Shown here piece after piece: positions 1 to 9,494 of a stretch of 64,000 nt of DNA. The stretch lies in the NCBI RefSeq assembly GCF_900110145.1, contig NZ_FOCP01000009.1, positions 1-64,000 of the forward strand. Direction: 5' to 3'. How positions within the stretch are numbered: position 1 is the first letter of the stretch; each line of letters begins with the position of its first letter. This stretch comes from Nitrosomonas marina. Its GTDB lineage: Bacteria > Pseudomonadota > Gammaproteobacteria > Burkholderiales > Nitrosomonadaceae. The notes beneath the pieces are model-generated. The model was given only the letters and a program-made list of their open reading frames with translations. It did not search any database and was not told the DNA's origin. A program made the translations under genes and the position numbers.

Positions 1-633
1 GCTGACGAAATCGTGCTTAAAAACGCGATTGGTTCGTCATTCCTGGCTACTGGCGTATCGGAAACGCTTAACCCTGCCACCTCGGGTGTTAACGGACTGG
101 ATACCGGCTCGCTGACAACATCAAACTGGTATTACATTTGGGCGATATCCGATGGTGTGGTGAATACAAAGCTATTGCTGTCACTCAGCAATACCAATCC
201 AACTATGCCATCAGGGTACACATACAAGGCGCTGATCGGTTGTTCAAACCGATCAGCGTCAAATTTCCTGAGTTTCGTACAAAGGGGAAATTACATTCGC
301 TGCTACGGTACTGGTTGGGAAATATTTCAGATCGCCGTGGCCAATACGTTAAGTGCCAACCTTCCTGTTCCTCCAGTTATTACCAAGGAATGCGTAATAT
401 CGGTCGGTTTTGAAGGCTCTGTAGGTGAGGCCGCTTTGACTGTGACTGGTGATGACGGATCTGTCGTTGCGAAAATCACGTCAATCAATGGTGATAACCA
501 GTCAATCACGAGAAAGGATTCGATAGAGTTTATGTATGTCCCGGTAACGCTTGGTAGTACGTTAGGCTGCTCATTAAGCCACAACACGGCTGGAACAACG
601 TTTGCCGGCAGATTAGCAGGATTCAGGATATAA
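1..633 (+). CDS. Phage tail-fibre-like protein, 5' end cut by the window
   Basis: The reading frame is open to base 1, so the gene probably starts outside the window; a GTG at 13 is the first internal start candidate. The product has about 210 visible residues, is rich in Ser, Thr, Gly and Asn and has no signal peptide. The segment NGLDTGSLTTSNWYYIWAI near residues 30-50 is of a type I know from hypothetical proteins in phage tail or late-gene regions, which supports a virion surface or tail-fibre role. The next gene starts 5 bp downstream and is also phage-like. Exact function is unknown; the assignment to a prophage is inference from this local context. Confidence 0.55.
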   Translation, partial: ADEIVLKNAIGSSFLATGVSETLNPATSGVNGLDTGSLTTSNWYYIWAISDGVVNTKLLLSLSNTNPTMPSGYTYKALIGCSNRSASNFLSFVQRGNYIRCYGTGWEIFQIAVANTLSANLPVPPVITKECVISVGFEGSVGEAALTVTGDDGSVVAKITSINGDNQSITRKDSIEFMYVPVTLGSTLGCSLSHNTAGTTFAGRLAGFRI

Positions 634-637
634 AGAT

Positions 638-1099
638 ATGGGATACGCAATTGCAGCAGATGGTATTAACTGGCGTCGTGTTGAATCGGAATCGGATCTA
701 CAGGCAGGCGAGACATTCAGTGAATCAATTCCTGAAACGCCTATTGATCATTATAAATTGCAAGCCGTGAGGCGCATTAGCACTGATTTTTTTGCCGAAA
801 TTAAGGATGGTTTTGTGACAACACAAACCGGCATCAAGATGGATTGCGACATAGCTGACATCCAGCGTTTCAAATCTGCCTACGATCTCGCTGAATTGAA
901 AGGCCAGACAGAAATGCCGGTAATCGTTGATTACGATAACGTCGTGCATACCGATATTCCACTGACCGATGCGCTGGCAATGATCCTGGAATTGGGCGAT
1001 CACTATCAAACGCAATACATCAAAAAACAAAATTTACGCGCACAGATTATGGACCCGCTGATAACAACGAAACCGGAAATTGACGCCATAGTCTGGTAG
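638..1099 (+). CDS. Phage protein, DUF4376-like (tail-fibre region)
   Basis: A soluble protein of 153 residues with no signal peptide. The layout fits the small proteins with a C-terminal DUF4376 domain found after tail-fibre genes in prophages: a short N-terminal segment with an aromatic GINWRRVES motif, then a helical C-terminal half with repeated Gln and Lys residues ending in DAIVW. The family assignment is from memory of this pattern and is moderately sure. It starts 5 bp after the preceding phage gene, so both are probably in one transcript. No enzymatic motif is visible. Confidence 0.5.
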   Translation: MGYAIAADGINWRRVESESDLQAGETFSESIPETPIDHYKLQAVRRISTDFFAEIKDGFVTTQTGIKMDCDIADIQRFKSAYDLAELKGQTEMPVIVDYDNVVHTDIPLTDALAMILELGDHYQTQYIKKQNLRAQIMDPLITTKPEIDAIVW

Positions 1100-1133
1100 C
1101 AAGGTTTGTAAACACAAAGTAAGGAGAAAATGT

Positions 1134-1325
1134 ATGTTTATTATTTTTGCCGTGGTTTTATTCACGTTGCTTGTTTATGGTTGTGGCGAAGCCATCACAA
1201 AATCAAAAAAGGATCGGCTTGATGCTGAGTGGGAGGCGGCTGAAGATGATTATCTCGCGCGCACTTTGAAACTAGAGCCCCAGTACGATCAATTGGGTGT
1301 GCCATCACCGCAAGATTTTGATTAA
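1134..1325 (+). CDS. Small membrane or lipoprotein-like protein at prophage end
   Basis: A 63-residue protein starting at the ATG at 1134, which has a good ribosome binding site (AAGGAG at 1121-1126, 7 bases away); a nearby ATG at 1130 is out of frame. Residues 2-17 are strongly hydrophobic and end in VYGCGE, so it may be a membrane-anchored protein or an atypical lipoprotein. The rest is charged and helical (KSKKDRLDAEWEAAEDD). It is the last gene on the prophage side of the tRNA-Thr gene. A lysis accessory role is conceivable from position and size, but nothing in the sequence shows it. Confidence 0.45.
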   Translation: MFIIFAVVLFTLLVYGCGEAITKSKKDRLDAEWEAAEDDYLARTLKLEPQYDQLGVPSPQDFD

Positions 1326-1405
1326 CATCAATTCCGAATCTTGGTTACGTTTTGGCTACGTTACGCTTTAATTTCTGTCTTGATGTATCGTAAGTTATTG
1401 ATTTA

Positions 1406-1481
<76 letters not shown>

Positions 1482-1657
1482 TTTTCTGGCGTGCGTTTTA
1501 AATAATCCATTATTATAGTTGTTTGTGGTAGGGCGGGTAAATAGTTGATTTGCTTTTGTGCAGATTTTGCACGTATCTTCGTGTGTTATAACGTATATAC
1601 TTACATTTTTAAGTCTCAGAATTAGAATTTTGTTATGTATCTACTCATTCATAGACG

Positions 1658-2674
1658 ATGGATTTATTAACACAAGGGTTGCTTGGTGCAGGTATGGCAC
1701 AGTCGGGAGCGCGGCGTGATGACGTGCGTCTAGCTGCGGGCGTGGGTTTTTTTGCCGGATTAATTGCTGATGCGGATATCTTGATCCGGTCAGAGAACGA
1801 TCCTTTGCTGAATATCGAGTTTCACCGGCATTTCACGCATTCCATTTTTTTTATTCCATTTGGCGCGTTAATCGCGACTTTGCTGTTATGGCCATTTTTA
1901 CGCAAGCGTTTGCCGTTTGCGCGTATTTATTTGTTTGCGTTTCTTGGGTACTGTCTAAGTGGGGTGCTTGACGCGTTTACCAGTTATGGTACGCATTTGT
2001 TGTGGCCGCTTAGTGATGCGCGCATAGCGCTCAATATGATTTCGGTTATTGATCCGGTGTTTACTTTAATTCTTCTGACTGCGGTTGTGGTCGCTTTCAG
2101 GAAATATGCAGTTACTGCGGCGCGTGTCGGATTGTTGCTGGCGGCGGTTTATTTGTCGTTTGGCTGGATGCAGTTGCAGCGTGCAGAAAGCATCGCTGAA
2201 AAGCTGGCGGTTGAAAGAGGACATACGATCGAGCGTCTGCTGGTCAAGCCGACTCTGGCAAATCTGGTGCTGTGGCGTTCGATTTATCAGTTCGATGGGC
2301 AGTTGTATGTCGATGCGGTGCGCGTTGGACTGTTTTCTGATGTGCGAGTTTATCCTGGAGATTCAATTGAATTGTTTGACTTTTCACGTGATATGCGTGA
2401 ATTGCCGGTTTCATCCGTTCTGGCTGGCGATATTGAACGGTTCACGCATTTTTCTGATGGTCTGGTGGCTCTCTGGACTGGGCAGCCAGAGCATGCTGAG
2501 GTGTTGATTGATGTGCGATATTCCAATCTTCCCATGACGCTGGCGCCACTCTGGGGTATCGAGATAGACATGGCGCAGCCTGAACAACACGCTAAATATA
2601 CGCTATACCGTGATGCTTCCGGTGAAACGAGGAAAAAATTCATGTCGTTGCTGATGGGACAGGATCTGGACTGA
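1658..2674 (+). CDS. Membrane-bound metal-dependent hydrolase, YdjM/DUF457 family
   Basis: A 338-residue inner-membrane protein. The N-terminus (MDLLTQGLLGAGMAQ) is typical of the DUF457/YdjM family. Several hydrophobic segments follow to about residue 170, with the family's His cluster FHRHFTHS near residues 66-73 and acidic residues in GLIADADIL just before it. These form the presumed metal site in the membrane. The C-terminal half is a soluble domain with no motif I recognise. In E. coli YdjM is LexA-regulated; I see no clear LexA box here. The gene is monocistronic, between tRNA-Thr and a convergent amidotransferase gene. The family call is good; the physiological substrate is unknown. 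Confidence 0.8.
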   Translation: MDLLTQGLLGAGMAQSGARRDDVRLAAGVGFFAGLIADADILIRSENDPLLNIEFHRHFTHSIFFIPFGALIATLLLWPFLRKRLPFARIYLFAFLGYCLSGVLDAFTSYGTHLLWPLSDARIALNMISVIDPVFTLILLTAVVVAFRKYAVTAARVGLLLAAVYLSFGWMQLQRAESIAEKLAVERGHTIERLLVKPTLANLVLWRSIYQFDGQLYVDAVRVGLFSDVRVYPGDSIELFDFSRDMRELPVSSVLAGDIERFTHFSDGLVALWTGQPEHAEVLIDVRYSNLPMTLAPLWGIEIDMAQPEQHAKYTLYRDASGETRKKFMSLLMGQDLD

Positions 2675-2697
2675 AATCCATATCAGTCTGGTACGTG

Positions 2698-3399
2698 CTA
2701 TTTTAAAGCCGTGATCCACTTTGCGTACAGCCGGTCGGCAATATTATTGAGCTTTATTACACGCTCAGTCAGATTTTTTTCCATCTCCGCTGGAGACTGG
2801 ACAGTCGGCTCATCCATTTGAATGATTTCCTGGAAATTGACATCGCTCCAGTCTTTAACCATGCGCTCGGTCATTTCAACATGGCACTGCATACCCAGGT
2901 GAATACCGATGGCAAAGGCCTGGTTTTCGCAGTGTGGGCTGGAAAGAATACAAGTGGCTCCTTCTGGCAAACTGAAGGTTTCACCATGCCAGTGGAAGGT
3001 TTCAAATTCTGATATATCATTGAACCACGCACGAGCTACCGGGTTTTGCGCTACCTGGACGTCGCCCCAGCCCATTTCCTTGCGAGCATTCTGTGTAACA
3101 ACACCGCCAAGGGCCTTGGCTATTAGCTGACCACCCAGACAATGTCCCAGAACGGGTTTCTCCCGTGCCACTGCCTGCCGGATTAAGTTCAGCGTTGGCT
3201 CAATCCAGGGTAAATCATCATTGACACTCATCGGGCCGCCCATAAAAACCAATCCGCTGTACGGTTCCGCATCAATCGGCATTTCTGTGCCTGCATCGAT
3301 TTTTATCAATTCCCACGGAATATGATTGTTGTCGAGAAATGTGGCAAAATAGCCGGGCCCTTCTATGGGCAGATATCTGAAAATGGCAACTGGCTTCAT
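2698..3399 (-). CDS. Class I glutamine amidotransferase (GMP-synthase-like)
   Basis: A single-domain glutamine amidotransferase of 233 residues. The nucleophile elbow is GHCLGGQL near residues 86-93 (catalytic Cys). A conserved HWHGETFSLP segment and the later CHVEMTE motif, with the catalytic His and Glu, complete the triad. GFVFMGGPMSV-like residues near 50-58 form the oxyanion strand. Proteins of this kind (YfeJ or GuaA-like stand-alone amidotransferases) hydrolyse glutamine or related gamma-glutamyl compounds; the acceptor is not identifiable. The gene is alone, convergent with the DUF457 gene and divergent from the DUF2868 gene. Confidence 0.85.
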   Translation of the reverse strand: MKPVAIFRYLPIEGPGYFATFLDNNHIPWELIKIDAGTEMPIDAEPYSGLVFMGGPMSVNDDLPWIEPTLNLIRQAVAREKPVLGHCLGGQLIAKALGGVVTQNARKEMGWGDVQVAQNPVARAWFNDISEFETFHWHGETFSLPEGATCILSSPHCENQAFAIGIHLGMQCHVEMTERMVKDWSDVNFQEIIQMDEPTVQSPAEMEKNLTERVIKLNNIADRLYAKWITALK

Positions 3400-3592
3400 G
3401 AAGTGTTCGATAACTATGAGTCTAAAAATTTAGTCCATATGTGTGATGGGTACCGTCATCTTATTTTCTTCTGATAATGTCTGTCAATTTTATGCCGGTT
3501 TGCTGATTCCTTGCATTTGTACGGTCGCTAAAATTTATGGTTGATCAATAGTCATAACCGGTTTTTTTATTTGCTGTTATTTTTTTTATTCG

Positions 3593-4981
3593 ATGTCAGT
3601 CAAAAAAAATTCATTCGATGATCTGGTGCGTGTTGAACAGATGCGCACCATAGAAGCTGTAAAATCCGAAGAGCTGTCCTACGCTGGTGTGGCGGATATA
3701 AGAAGCCAATCTATGGCGGATTTCAAATATGCCGATTTTACGCAAAGGCTGACCACACGTGCAAACACTCTGATTCGTGATAACGAGCTGGGTGAGGCAA
3801 TCGCAAAACCGCGCCAACAATTCAGACGCGCTGGTCTGGTTTGTCTGATCATTGCTGCGATTCTGGGTTGTCTGGCCGCAGGGAATGCTGTCAGTGCGTC
3901 GCAAACATTGAATATCTACTGGTTGCTTTCGGTGCTGCTGGGTTTTCATTTGTTGTCGCTGATTTTGTGGACGACCGGCATTGTATTGAATTTGCAGGGA
4001 CTGAGCAGTGGTGTTGCAGCGCAACTGGCTGGCTGGTGGCCTTTTCGAAAAAAAGAAAAGGATACTACGGAATCACTGGCAAGGCTTGCCTGGTGGGAGA
4101 GCTGCCTGACTGGCATTATTGGAAAGTGGCGTGTCAGTGTACTTACTCATCAATTCTGGCTGACTTATCTGGCTGCAGGACTTGTATTGCTGGTCTTGCT
4201 TATGTTGGCCAAGCAATATAATTTTATCTGGGGCACCACGTTGCTACCCGAACACAGCTTGCCCCGACTGACGGAATCATTAGGCAAGCCACTGGTCTTG
4301 ATAGGTTTTGAGATACCTGACAGCCAACAGATTGCTGCAAGCAGGATGGGAATAGTAGAGCAGGATGCAGAAACACGCAGCGCATGGGCGCGGTTTTTAA
4401 TTGGCGTGCTGTTGATTTACGGTCTGTTTCCTCGTTTGTTGCTGCTTGTTTTATCAGCATTAATGCTGAAGTGGTCTGAACGCCGGTTCAAATTGGATTT
4501 GTATCTGCCATATTACATCGATTTGCGCCAGCGCCTGATGACGCGTAAAGACAGCCCTAAAATTATCGATGCCGATCCGCTGGCGAATAAGAAACCGGCA
4601 GAAGTAAACTATGACACGGTTAACAACACAGTCCCGGATCAGCAGGCATTTGCAGTTGGTATTGAACTCGACGAAAAAATTGTCTGGCCTGGTTCGGTGG
4701 TTTGCCACCTGAATATTGTTGACCAGCAAACACAAGCGGAAGCGCTTCAACTGGTTAAATCACTGAATGGATCTCTACTCATTGGTGTTGCTGCGCATCG
4801 TTTGCCAGACCGGGGCATTCAGCGTATCGTCAATGATTTACTTGCTGCTACCCGATGTAGCCCCTGGCTGGTGCTGCTGAATAAAAATCCGGCTTTACCC
4901 GTCGCTCAAAGTCGGGAACAGGCCTGGTTTCGTCTGGCGCAGGCTTGCGGAATTCCTGCCGAGCAGGTTATTACTCAGTAA
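3593..4981 (+). CDS. DUF2868 domain membrane protein
   Basis: A 462-residue protein with a charged N-terminus (about residues 1-80), two transmembrane segments near 83-130 and two more near 185-205 and 265-290, followed by a soluble C-terminal domain of about 160 residues. This layout and its partner identify the DUF2868 family, which is regularly found next to DUF3482 GTPases. The stop codon directly abuts the ATG of the GTPase gene at 4982, so the two are surely co-translated. The likely role is a membrane partner or effector of the GTPase; the process is not known. Confidence 0.75.
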   Translation: MSVKKNSFDDLVRVEQMRTIEAVKSEELSYAGVADIRSQSMADFKYADFTQRLTTRANTLIRDNELGEAIAKPRQQFRRAGLVCLIIAAILGCLAAGNAVSASQTLNIYWLLSVLLGFHLLSLILWTTGIVLNLQGLSSGVAAQLAGWWPFRKKEKDTTESLARLAWWESCLTGIIGKWRVSVLTHQFWLTYLAAGLVLLVLLMLAKQYNFIWGTTLLPEHSLPRLTESLGKPLVLIGFEIPDSQQIAASRMGIVEQDAETRSAWARFLIGVLLIYGLFPRLLLLVLSALMLKWSERRFKLDLYLPYYIDLRQRLMTRKDSPKIIDADPLANKKPAEVNYDTVNNTVPDQQAFAVGIELDEKIVWPGSVVCHLNIVDQQTQAEALQLVKSLNGSLLIGVAAHRLPDRGIQRIVNDLLAATRCSPWLVLLNKNPALPVAQSREQAWFRLAQACGIPAEQVITQ

Positions 4982-6397
4982 ATGATCATGGAAAACCCCT
5001 CACATCGCCTGTTAAATATTGCTGTCGTCGGGCATACCAACACCGGTAAAACATCATTAATTCGCACTATGTTGCGCAGCGCTGAATTCGGCGAGATAGA
5101 AGATGCAGCCGGAACCACACGTCATGTGGAACAGGCCACGATTACGGCGGGTGATTTGCCTGTTCTGAACCTGCATGATACGCCTGGACTGGAAGACACA
5201 CATGCATTGTATGCGCATTTGAAAAAAATGAGTGGTAAGTCCAGATCGGTTGCGCCTGTGAATATTCTCGAGGAATTCGTCACGAATATCTCCATGCACG
5301 ATCCACTGGAACAGGAAGCAAAAGTCATTCGTCAGGTTCTACGCAGTGATGTTTTACTCTATGTCATTGATGTACGTGAGCCTTTTCTGGAAAAATATCG
5401 TGTAGAACTGGAGATACTTACGCGGTCGTCAAAACCGATCATTCCGGTTTTTAACTTCATTGCTGAGCACAGGCAGGAGCTGAATCACTGGCGAGAACAA
5501 CTAGCCGCCTACAATATCCATACAACACTTGAATTTGATACAGTTGCTTTTACGTTTGAAGCTGAGAAACGTTTATATCAGAAAATTCAAACGCTGGTCG
5601 AAACACAATACGACACGCTGCAAAAACTGATCGACTATCGCGCCAAAGTCTGGAAACAGCTTTGCCTGTCTGGCGCAAAACGTATTGCAGAATTGATTGT
5701 CAGTGTGGCCAGCTACCGAGAAAGCAAGAATGTCAGGCCGGGCCACATTGCTGAATCGTTGAATGAAGACAGACTGCACGATTACGTCAGGAAATCTGAA
5801 CAAAACTGTCTTAAAGATTTGCTGTCAATTTTTAATTTTTCAGAAAAAGACGTTGCAATCCAGAAAATTCCGGTTAGCAACGGCCAATGGAAACTGGACA
5901 TTTTTGCGCCTGGGATCATGAAAGCGTATGGCCTCGATGTCGGTAGTGCGGCAGCAAAGGGTGCGGCAGCGGGTGCAGGTATTGATCTGATGGTCGGTGG
6001 TTTAAGCCTGGGTGCTGCAAGTGCACTAGGTGCTCTCGCGGGTGCAGGGTGGTCTACTTTCAAGCGTTATGGCGATGAAATCAAAGCGTCAGTGCGAGGC
6101 ACGCAATGGCTCTGTGTCGATGAGAATACATTGCAGGTATTGTATCTGCGTCAAAAGCAGTTATTGGAAAAACTGATGCATCGGGGGCATGCCGCTTACG
6201 ACATGATGCAGGTTGATACGCCGGAAAAAATCAAGCTGCCTGAAGGTTGGTCGAATCTTATCAGTACGCTTCGCCAGAATCCTGCGTGGCATGAGGCTTC
6301 AACATCCCGCAATAACAATAAACAATATCTGGAAATAGAGTCCAAATTGATTGCGGGTATTTTACACAATGAAGTGGAGCCGACTGCAAAGCGCTGA
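4982..6397 (+). CDS. DUF3482 domain GTPase
   Basis: A 471-residue TRAFAC-class GTPase. The N-terminal G domain shows the P-loop GHTNTGKTSLIR (residues 16-27), a threonine-rich switch I (AAGTTRH), and G3 as DTPG. The usual NKxD is replaced by NFIAEH, as is normal for this family as I know it. The C-terminal DUF3482 half carries a long Ala/Gly-rich hydrophobic stretch (about residues 320-356) that could insert in the membrane. It follows the DUF2868 gene with no gap; ATG at 4982 is used, with a second ATG at 4988. GTP-dependent membrane function is inferred. Confidence 0.8.
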   Translation: MIMENPSHRLLNIAVVGHTNTGKTSLIRTMLRSAEFGEIEDAAGTTRHVEQATITAGDLPVLNLHDTPGLEDTHALYAHLKKMSGKSRSVAPVNILEEFVTNISMHDPLEQEAKVIRQVLRSDVLLYVIDVREPFLEKYRVELEILTRSSKPIIPVFNFIAEHRQELNHWREQLAAYNIHTTLEFDTVAFTFEAEKRLYQKIQTLVETQYDTLQKLIDYRAKVWKQLCLSGAKRIAELIVSVASYRESKNVRPGHIAESLNEDRLHDYVRKSEQNCLKDLLSIFNFSEKDVAIQKIPVSNGQWKLDIFAPGIMKAYGLDVGSAAAKGAAAGAGIDLMVGGLSLGAASALGALAGAGWSTFKRYGDEIKASVRGTQWLCVDENTLQVLYLRQKQLLEKLMHRGHAAYDMMQVDTPEKIKLPEGWSNLISTLRQNPAWHEASTSRNNNKQYLEIESKLIAGILHNEVEPTAKR

Positions 6398-6591
6398 CGT
6401 ATTCCGTTTGACCCGGCCGCGCACGATTTTCATAGCAGCGAGACGTACGTATCCAGTGCTGAAGTATTTCCCGGGTCGGTTTATCTCTAAGTTATCGTGG
6501 TATCGTGCCGTATATACTGCCATCTATTGAAACGAAAATAGTCAGTTATCCTCAGCTGATTAATTCGAATTCCCAATATTAAGGAGTAAAT

Positions 6592-7818
6592 ATGGGCGCT
6601 GTTACAGCACGTACAGATAAAAAGGTCAAAGAAGTCAATTTTTCCTGGGAAGGGAAGGACAAAACCGGCAAACAGATCAAAGGTGAAATGCGTGCCGCCG
6701 GTTCTGTTGTCGTTACATCGGCATTGCGCCGTCAAGGTATCAAGGTTACAAAAATCAAGAAAGTCAATGAATCGGGTGGAAAAATAACGGACAAGGATAT
6801 CACCCTATTTACACGGCAGCTAGCGACCATGATGAAATCCGGTGTGCCATTGCTGCAGGCCTTTGATATCGTTGGCAAGGGGCATGATAATCCGGCAATG
6901 AGAAAACTACTGCTGGATATTAAAACCGATGTAGAAACCGGAAACAATTTAGCCGATGCATTTCGCAAATATCCGCTGTATTTCGATAATCTGTTTTGTA
7001 ATCTTGTCGGTGCCGGCGAAGCGGCGGGTATTCTCGATACTTTGCTTGATCGTCTGGCGACATATAAAGAAAAAATCCAAGCCATCAAGGGAAAAATCAA
7101 ATCCGCACTTTTTTATCCGCTGTCGATTATTGTTGTGGCTTTCATCATTACTGCGATCATGATGATTTTTGTAATTCCGTCATTCAAAGATTTGTTTGAT
7201 AATTTCGGTGCGGATTTGCCAGGACCAACATTATTTGTTATGACGATCTCAGACTATTTTGTTGAATACTGGTGGGCGATATTCGGTTCAATCGGGGGCA
7301 GTATTTATGCATTCTTTTATGCCTGGAAGCGTTCAGCCGCCATGCAACGGGTTATTGACCGATTGATGCTCAGATTGCCCATATTCGGTAATGTTATTCG
7401 CAAGGCGACAATTGCCCGGTGGTCACGGACGCTGTCAACCATGTTTGCAGCCGGGGTGCCACTTGTTGAATCGCTCGATTCGGTTGCTGGTGCTGCGGGT
7501 AATTATGTCTACTATGAGGCAACTAAGAAAATTCAGGTTGAAGTGAGTATAGGTAATTCCCTGACATCGTCTATGGCGGGTACTGAATTATTTCCTCATA
7601 TGGTGTTGCAAATGGTCGCTATTGGTGAAGAGGCGGGGTCACTGGATTCCATGTTGAGTAAAATTGCTGATTTTTATGAAGCTGAAGTGGACGATGCTGT
7701 TGAAGCGCTATCAAGCCTGATGGAGCCGATGATTATGGTGGTGCTGGGAACATTGATTGGTGGTATGGTTGTTGCTATGTATCTGCCAATCTTTAAAATG
7801 GGTATGGCAGTTGGTTAA
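6592..7818 (+). CDS. pilC: Type IV pilus inner-membrane platform protein PilC
   Basis: The product has 408 residues, the normal length of PilC/GspF proteins. It contains two copies of the T2SF domain (around residues 70-190 and 275-395), each followed by hydrophobic helices, with typical motifs FTRQLATMMKSGVPLLQAF and WSRTLSTMFAAGVPLVESL. PilC anchors the assembly ATPases to the inner membrane and moves pilin into the fibre. The start has a strong ribosome site (AAGGAG at 6581). The gene leads a pilC-pilD-coaE group; pilB, which often precedes pilC, is absent and the preceding 190 bp is noncoding. Confidence 0.95.
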   Translation: MGAVTARTDKKVKEVNFSWEGKDKTGKQIKGEMRAAGSVVVTSALRRQGIKVTKIKKVNESGGKITDKDITLFTRQLATMMKSGVPLLQAFDIVGKGHDNPAMRKLLLDIKTDVETGNNLADAFRKYPLYFDNLFCNLVGAGEAAGILDTLLDRLATYKEKIQAIKGKIKSALFYPLSIIVVAFIITAIMMIFVIPSFKDLFDNFGADLPGPTLFVMTISDYFVEYWWAIFGSIGGSIYAFFYAWKRSAAMQRVIDRLMLRLPIFGNVIRKATIARWSRTLSTMFAAGVPLVESLDSVAGAAGNYVYYEATKKIQVEVSIGNSLTSSMAGTELFPHMVLQMVAIGEEAGSLDSMLSKIADFYEAEVDDAVEALSSLMEPMIMVVLGTLIGGMVVAMYLPIFKMGMAVG

Positions 7819-7936
7819 GTGCTGGAAACCGGTTGTCATACAAGTCACCGCAGATTGGTGCCAGTTTGTGATTAGCGGGTAACTTTTTGTGTTGGATAAA
7901 CTTTATCGCGCCACCTAACATTCATTTTTATTGCCC

Positions 7937-8791
7937 ATGATCGTACAAATACAGGAGTCCGCTTCATTATTGATCACTCTGACCGCCGTTTTGGGTTTGA
8001 TGGTCGGCAGTTTTCTGAATGTGGTTATTTATCGTCTGCCCAAGATGATTGAAAGAAGCTGGCAACTACAATGTGCGGAATTCCGGGGAGAGCAGATTGA
8101 AGCTGGTCCTGCTTTCAATCTGGCCACCCCTCGTTCGAATTGTCCACATTGCCAGCACAAGCTTGCATTCTGGGAAAATATACCTGTCCTTAGCTATTTA
8201 TTTTTGCAGGGACGCTGTTCGGAGTGTCGTTCGCCGATATCCATGCGTTATCCCATGATTGAAGTATTCACTGGTGTAATCAGCGGTTTTGTCGCATGGC
8301 ATTTTGGCTGGGGCTGGCAGATGGTCGCAGCTCTTTTTTTTGTATGGTCGCTTATTGCATTGGCTGCCATTGATATTGACACCCACTTGTTGCCCGACGA
8401 TATTACATTACCGTTATTGTGGCTGGGTATACTGGTTAATATGCAAAACGGATTTACTAATCTCCAGTCGGCAGTGATAGGTGCGGTTGCAGGATATTTG
8501 TCGTTGTGGGTGGTATTCTGGATTTTCAAACTAATCACGGGTAAGGAAGGTATGGGGTTTGGTGACTTCAAACTGCTGGCAGCTATCGGTGCATGGCTTG
8601 GTTGGAGCATTTTGCCGCTGGTGATTCTGATTTCATCACTTGTTGGGGCTATTGTAGGTGTTGGTTTAATCATAGCCGCGAAGCTTAACAAAGACGTTAT
8701 GATTCCTTTTGGTCCATATCTGGCCGGCGGCGCACTTATTGCATTATTCTGGGGACAGGAAATCAATCACGCATATTTTGGTCTATTCTAA
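7937..8791 (+). CDS. pilD: Prepilin leader peptidase / N-methyltransferase PilD
   Basis: An integral membrane protein of 284 residues from the ATG at 7937 (a TTG two codons upstream at 7931 is possible but less likely). It cleaves type IV prepilins and methylates the new N-terminus. The cytoplasmic loop has the zinc-binding CPHC and CSEC pairs, and the two catalytic aspartates lie in AAIDIDTHLLPDD and GFGDFKL, so it should be active. It lies 112 bp after pilC, with coaE 6 bp downstream. Confidence 0.95.
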   Translation: MIVQIQESASLLITLTAVLGLMVGSFLNVVIYRLPKMIERSWQLQCAEFRGEQIEAGPAFNLATPRSNCPHCQHKLAFWENIPVLSYLFLQGRCSECRSPISMRYPMIEVFTGVISGFVAWHFGWGWQMVAALFFVWSLIALAAIDIDTHLLPDDITLPLLWLGILVNMQNGFTNLQSAVIGAVAGYLSLWVVFWIFKLITGKEGMGFGDFKLLAAIGAWLGWSILPLVILISSLVGAIVGVGLIIAAKLNKDVMIPFGPYLAGGALIALFWGQEINHAYFGLF

Positions 8792-8797
8792 TTTTTC

Positions 8798-9394
8798 ATG
8801 TTTGTCATAGGTTTGACTGGTGGCATTGGTAGTGGTAAATCCACAGCGGGTGAGATTTTCGCAGAGCTGGGTGTTGATGTCATCGATACTGATCAAATTT
8901 CACGTCTGCTGACGAAATCCGGCGGCTCTGCTATTCCAGCAATATGCGATTTGTTTGGTGATGCCTATATTACCGAAAATGGTGCACTTGACCGGGAGAA
9001 AATGCGCCAGCTGATTTTTTCTGATGGCGCTGACCGTCAAAAACTGGAACAACTGTTGCATCCGCTTATTCTCGCTGAAGTTTCTTCTCATATTCAACGA
9101 TCCCTCTCGCAATATGTGATTGTTGTTGTTCCCTTGTTATTTGAAACCGGAGACTATGATCACCTGGTTCAGCGCATTCTAGTTATTGACTGCGATGAAC
9201 AATTACAGGTGACTCGAACCATGGCGCGCAGTCAATTGAGTGCTGCGGATGTCAGGGCTGTTATGGCGACTCAGGTTGAACGCCAGTTCCGTCTAAAAAA
9301 AGCGGATGATATTGTTCGTAATAACCGGGATATCGGCCATCTTAGAGCACAGATTGTCCGGCTTCATCATTTTTATCTTACTCTGGCGACATAA
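8798..9394 (+). CDS. coaE: Dephospho-CoA kinase CoaE
   Basis: A cytoplasmic kinase of 198 residues catalysing the last step of coenzyme A synthesis, ATP-dependent phosphorylation of the ribose 3'-OH of dephospho-CoA. The P-loop GLTGGIGSGKST is at residues 5-16, followed by the DTDQISR motif and the LID region with QLSAADVRAVMATQ. The position directly after pilD is common in beta- and gammaproteobacteria. The zapD and yacG genes that often follow are not here. Confidence 0.95.
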   Translation: MFVIGLTGGIGSGKSTAGEIFAELGVDVIDTDQISRLLTKSGGSAIPAICDLFGDAYITENGALDREKMRQLIFSDGADRQKLEQLLHPLILAEVSSHIQRSLSQYVIVVVPLLFETGDYDHLVQRILVIDCDEQLQVTRTMARSQLSAADVRAVMATQVERQFRLKKADDIVRNNRDIGHLRAQIVRLHHFYLTLAT

Positions 9395-9494
9395 TTCATC
9401 ACAGAATTTACTTGATCTTGGGGCGAAACCTGTAGTAAAAGAAGCGCATAACAAACAGTAACTATGTTGATTGATGTGCGGAGAGCATTTCTCA

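Noticed and set aside
2085..2507. A 140-codon plus-strand ORF
   Set aside because: It lies wholly within the DUF457 gene in another frame and has no protein features.
7931..7936. TTG start for pilD
   Set aside because: The ATG two codons later is the better start; the difference is not important for function.
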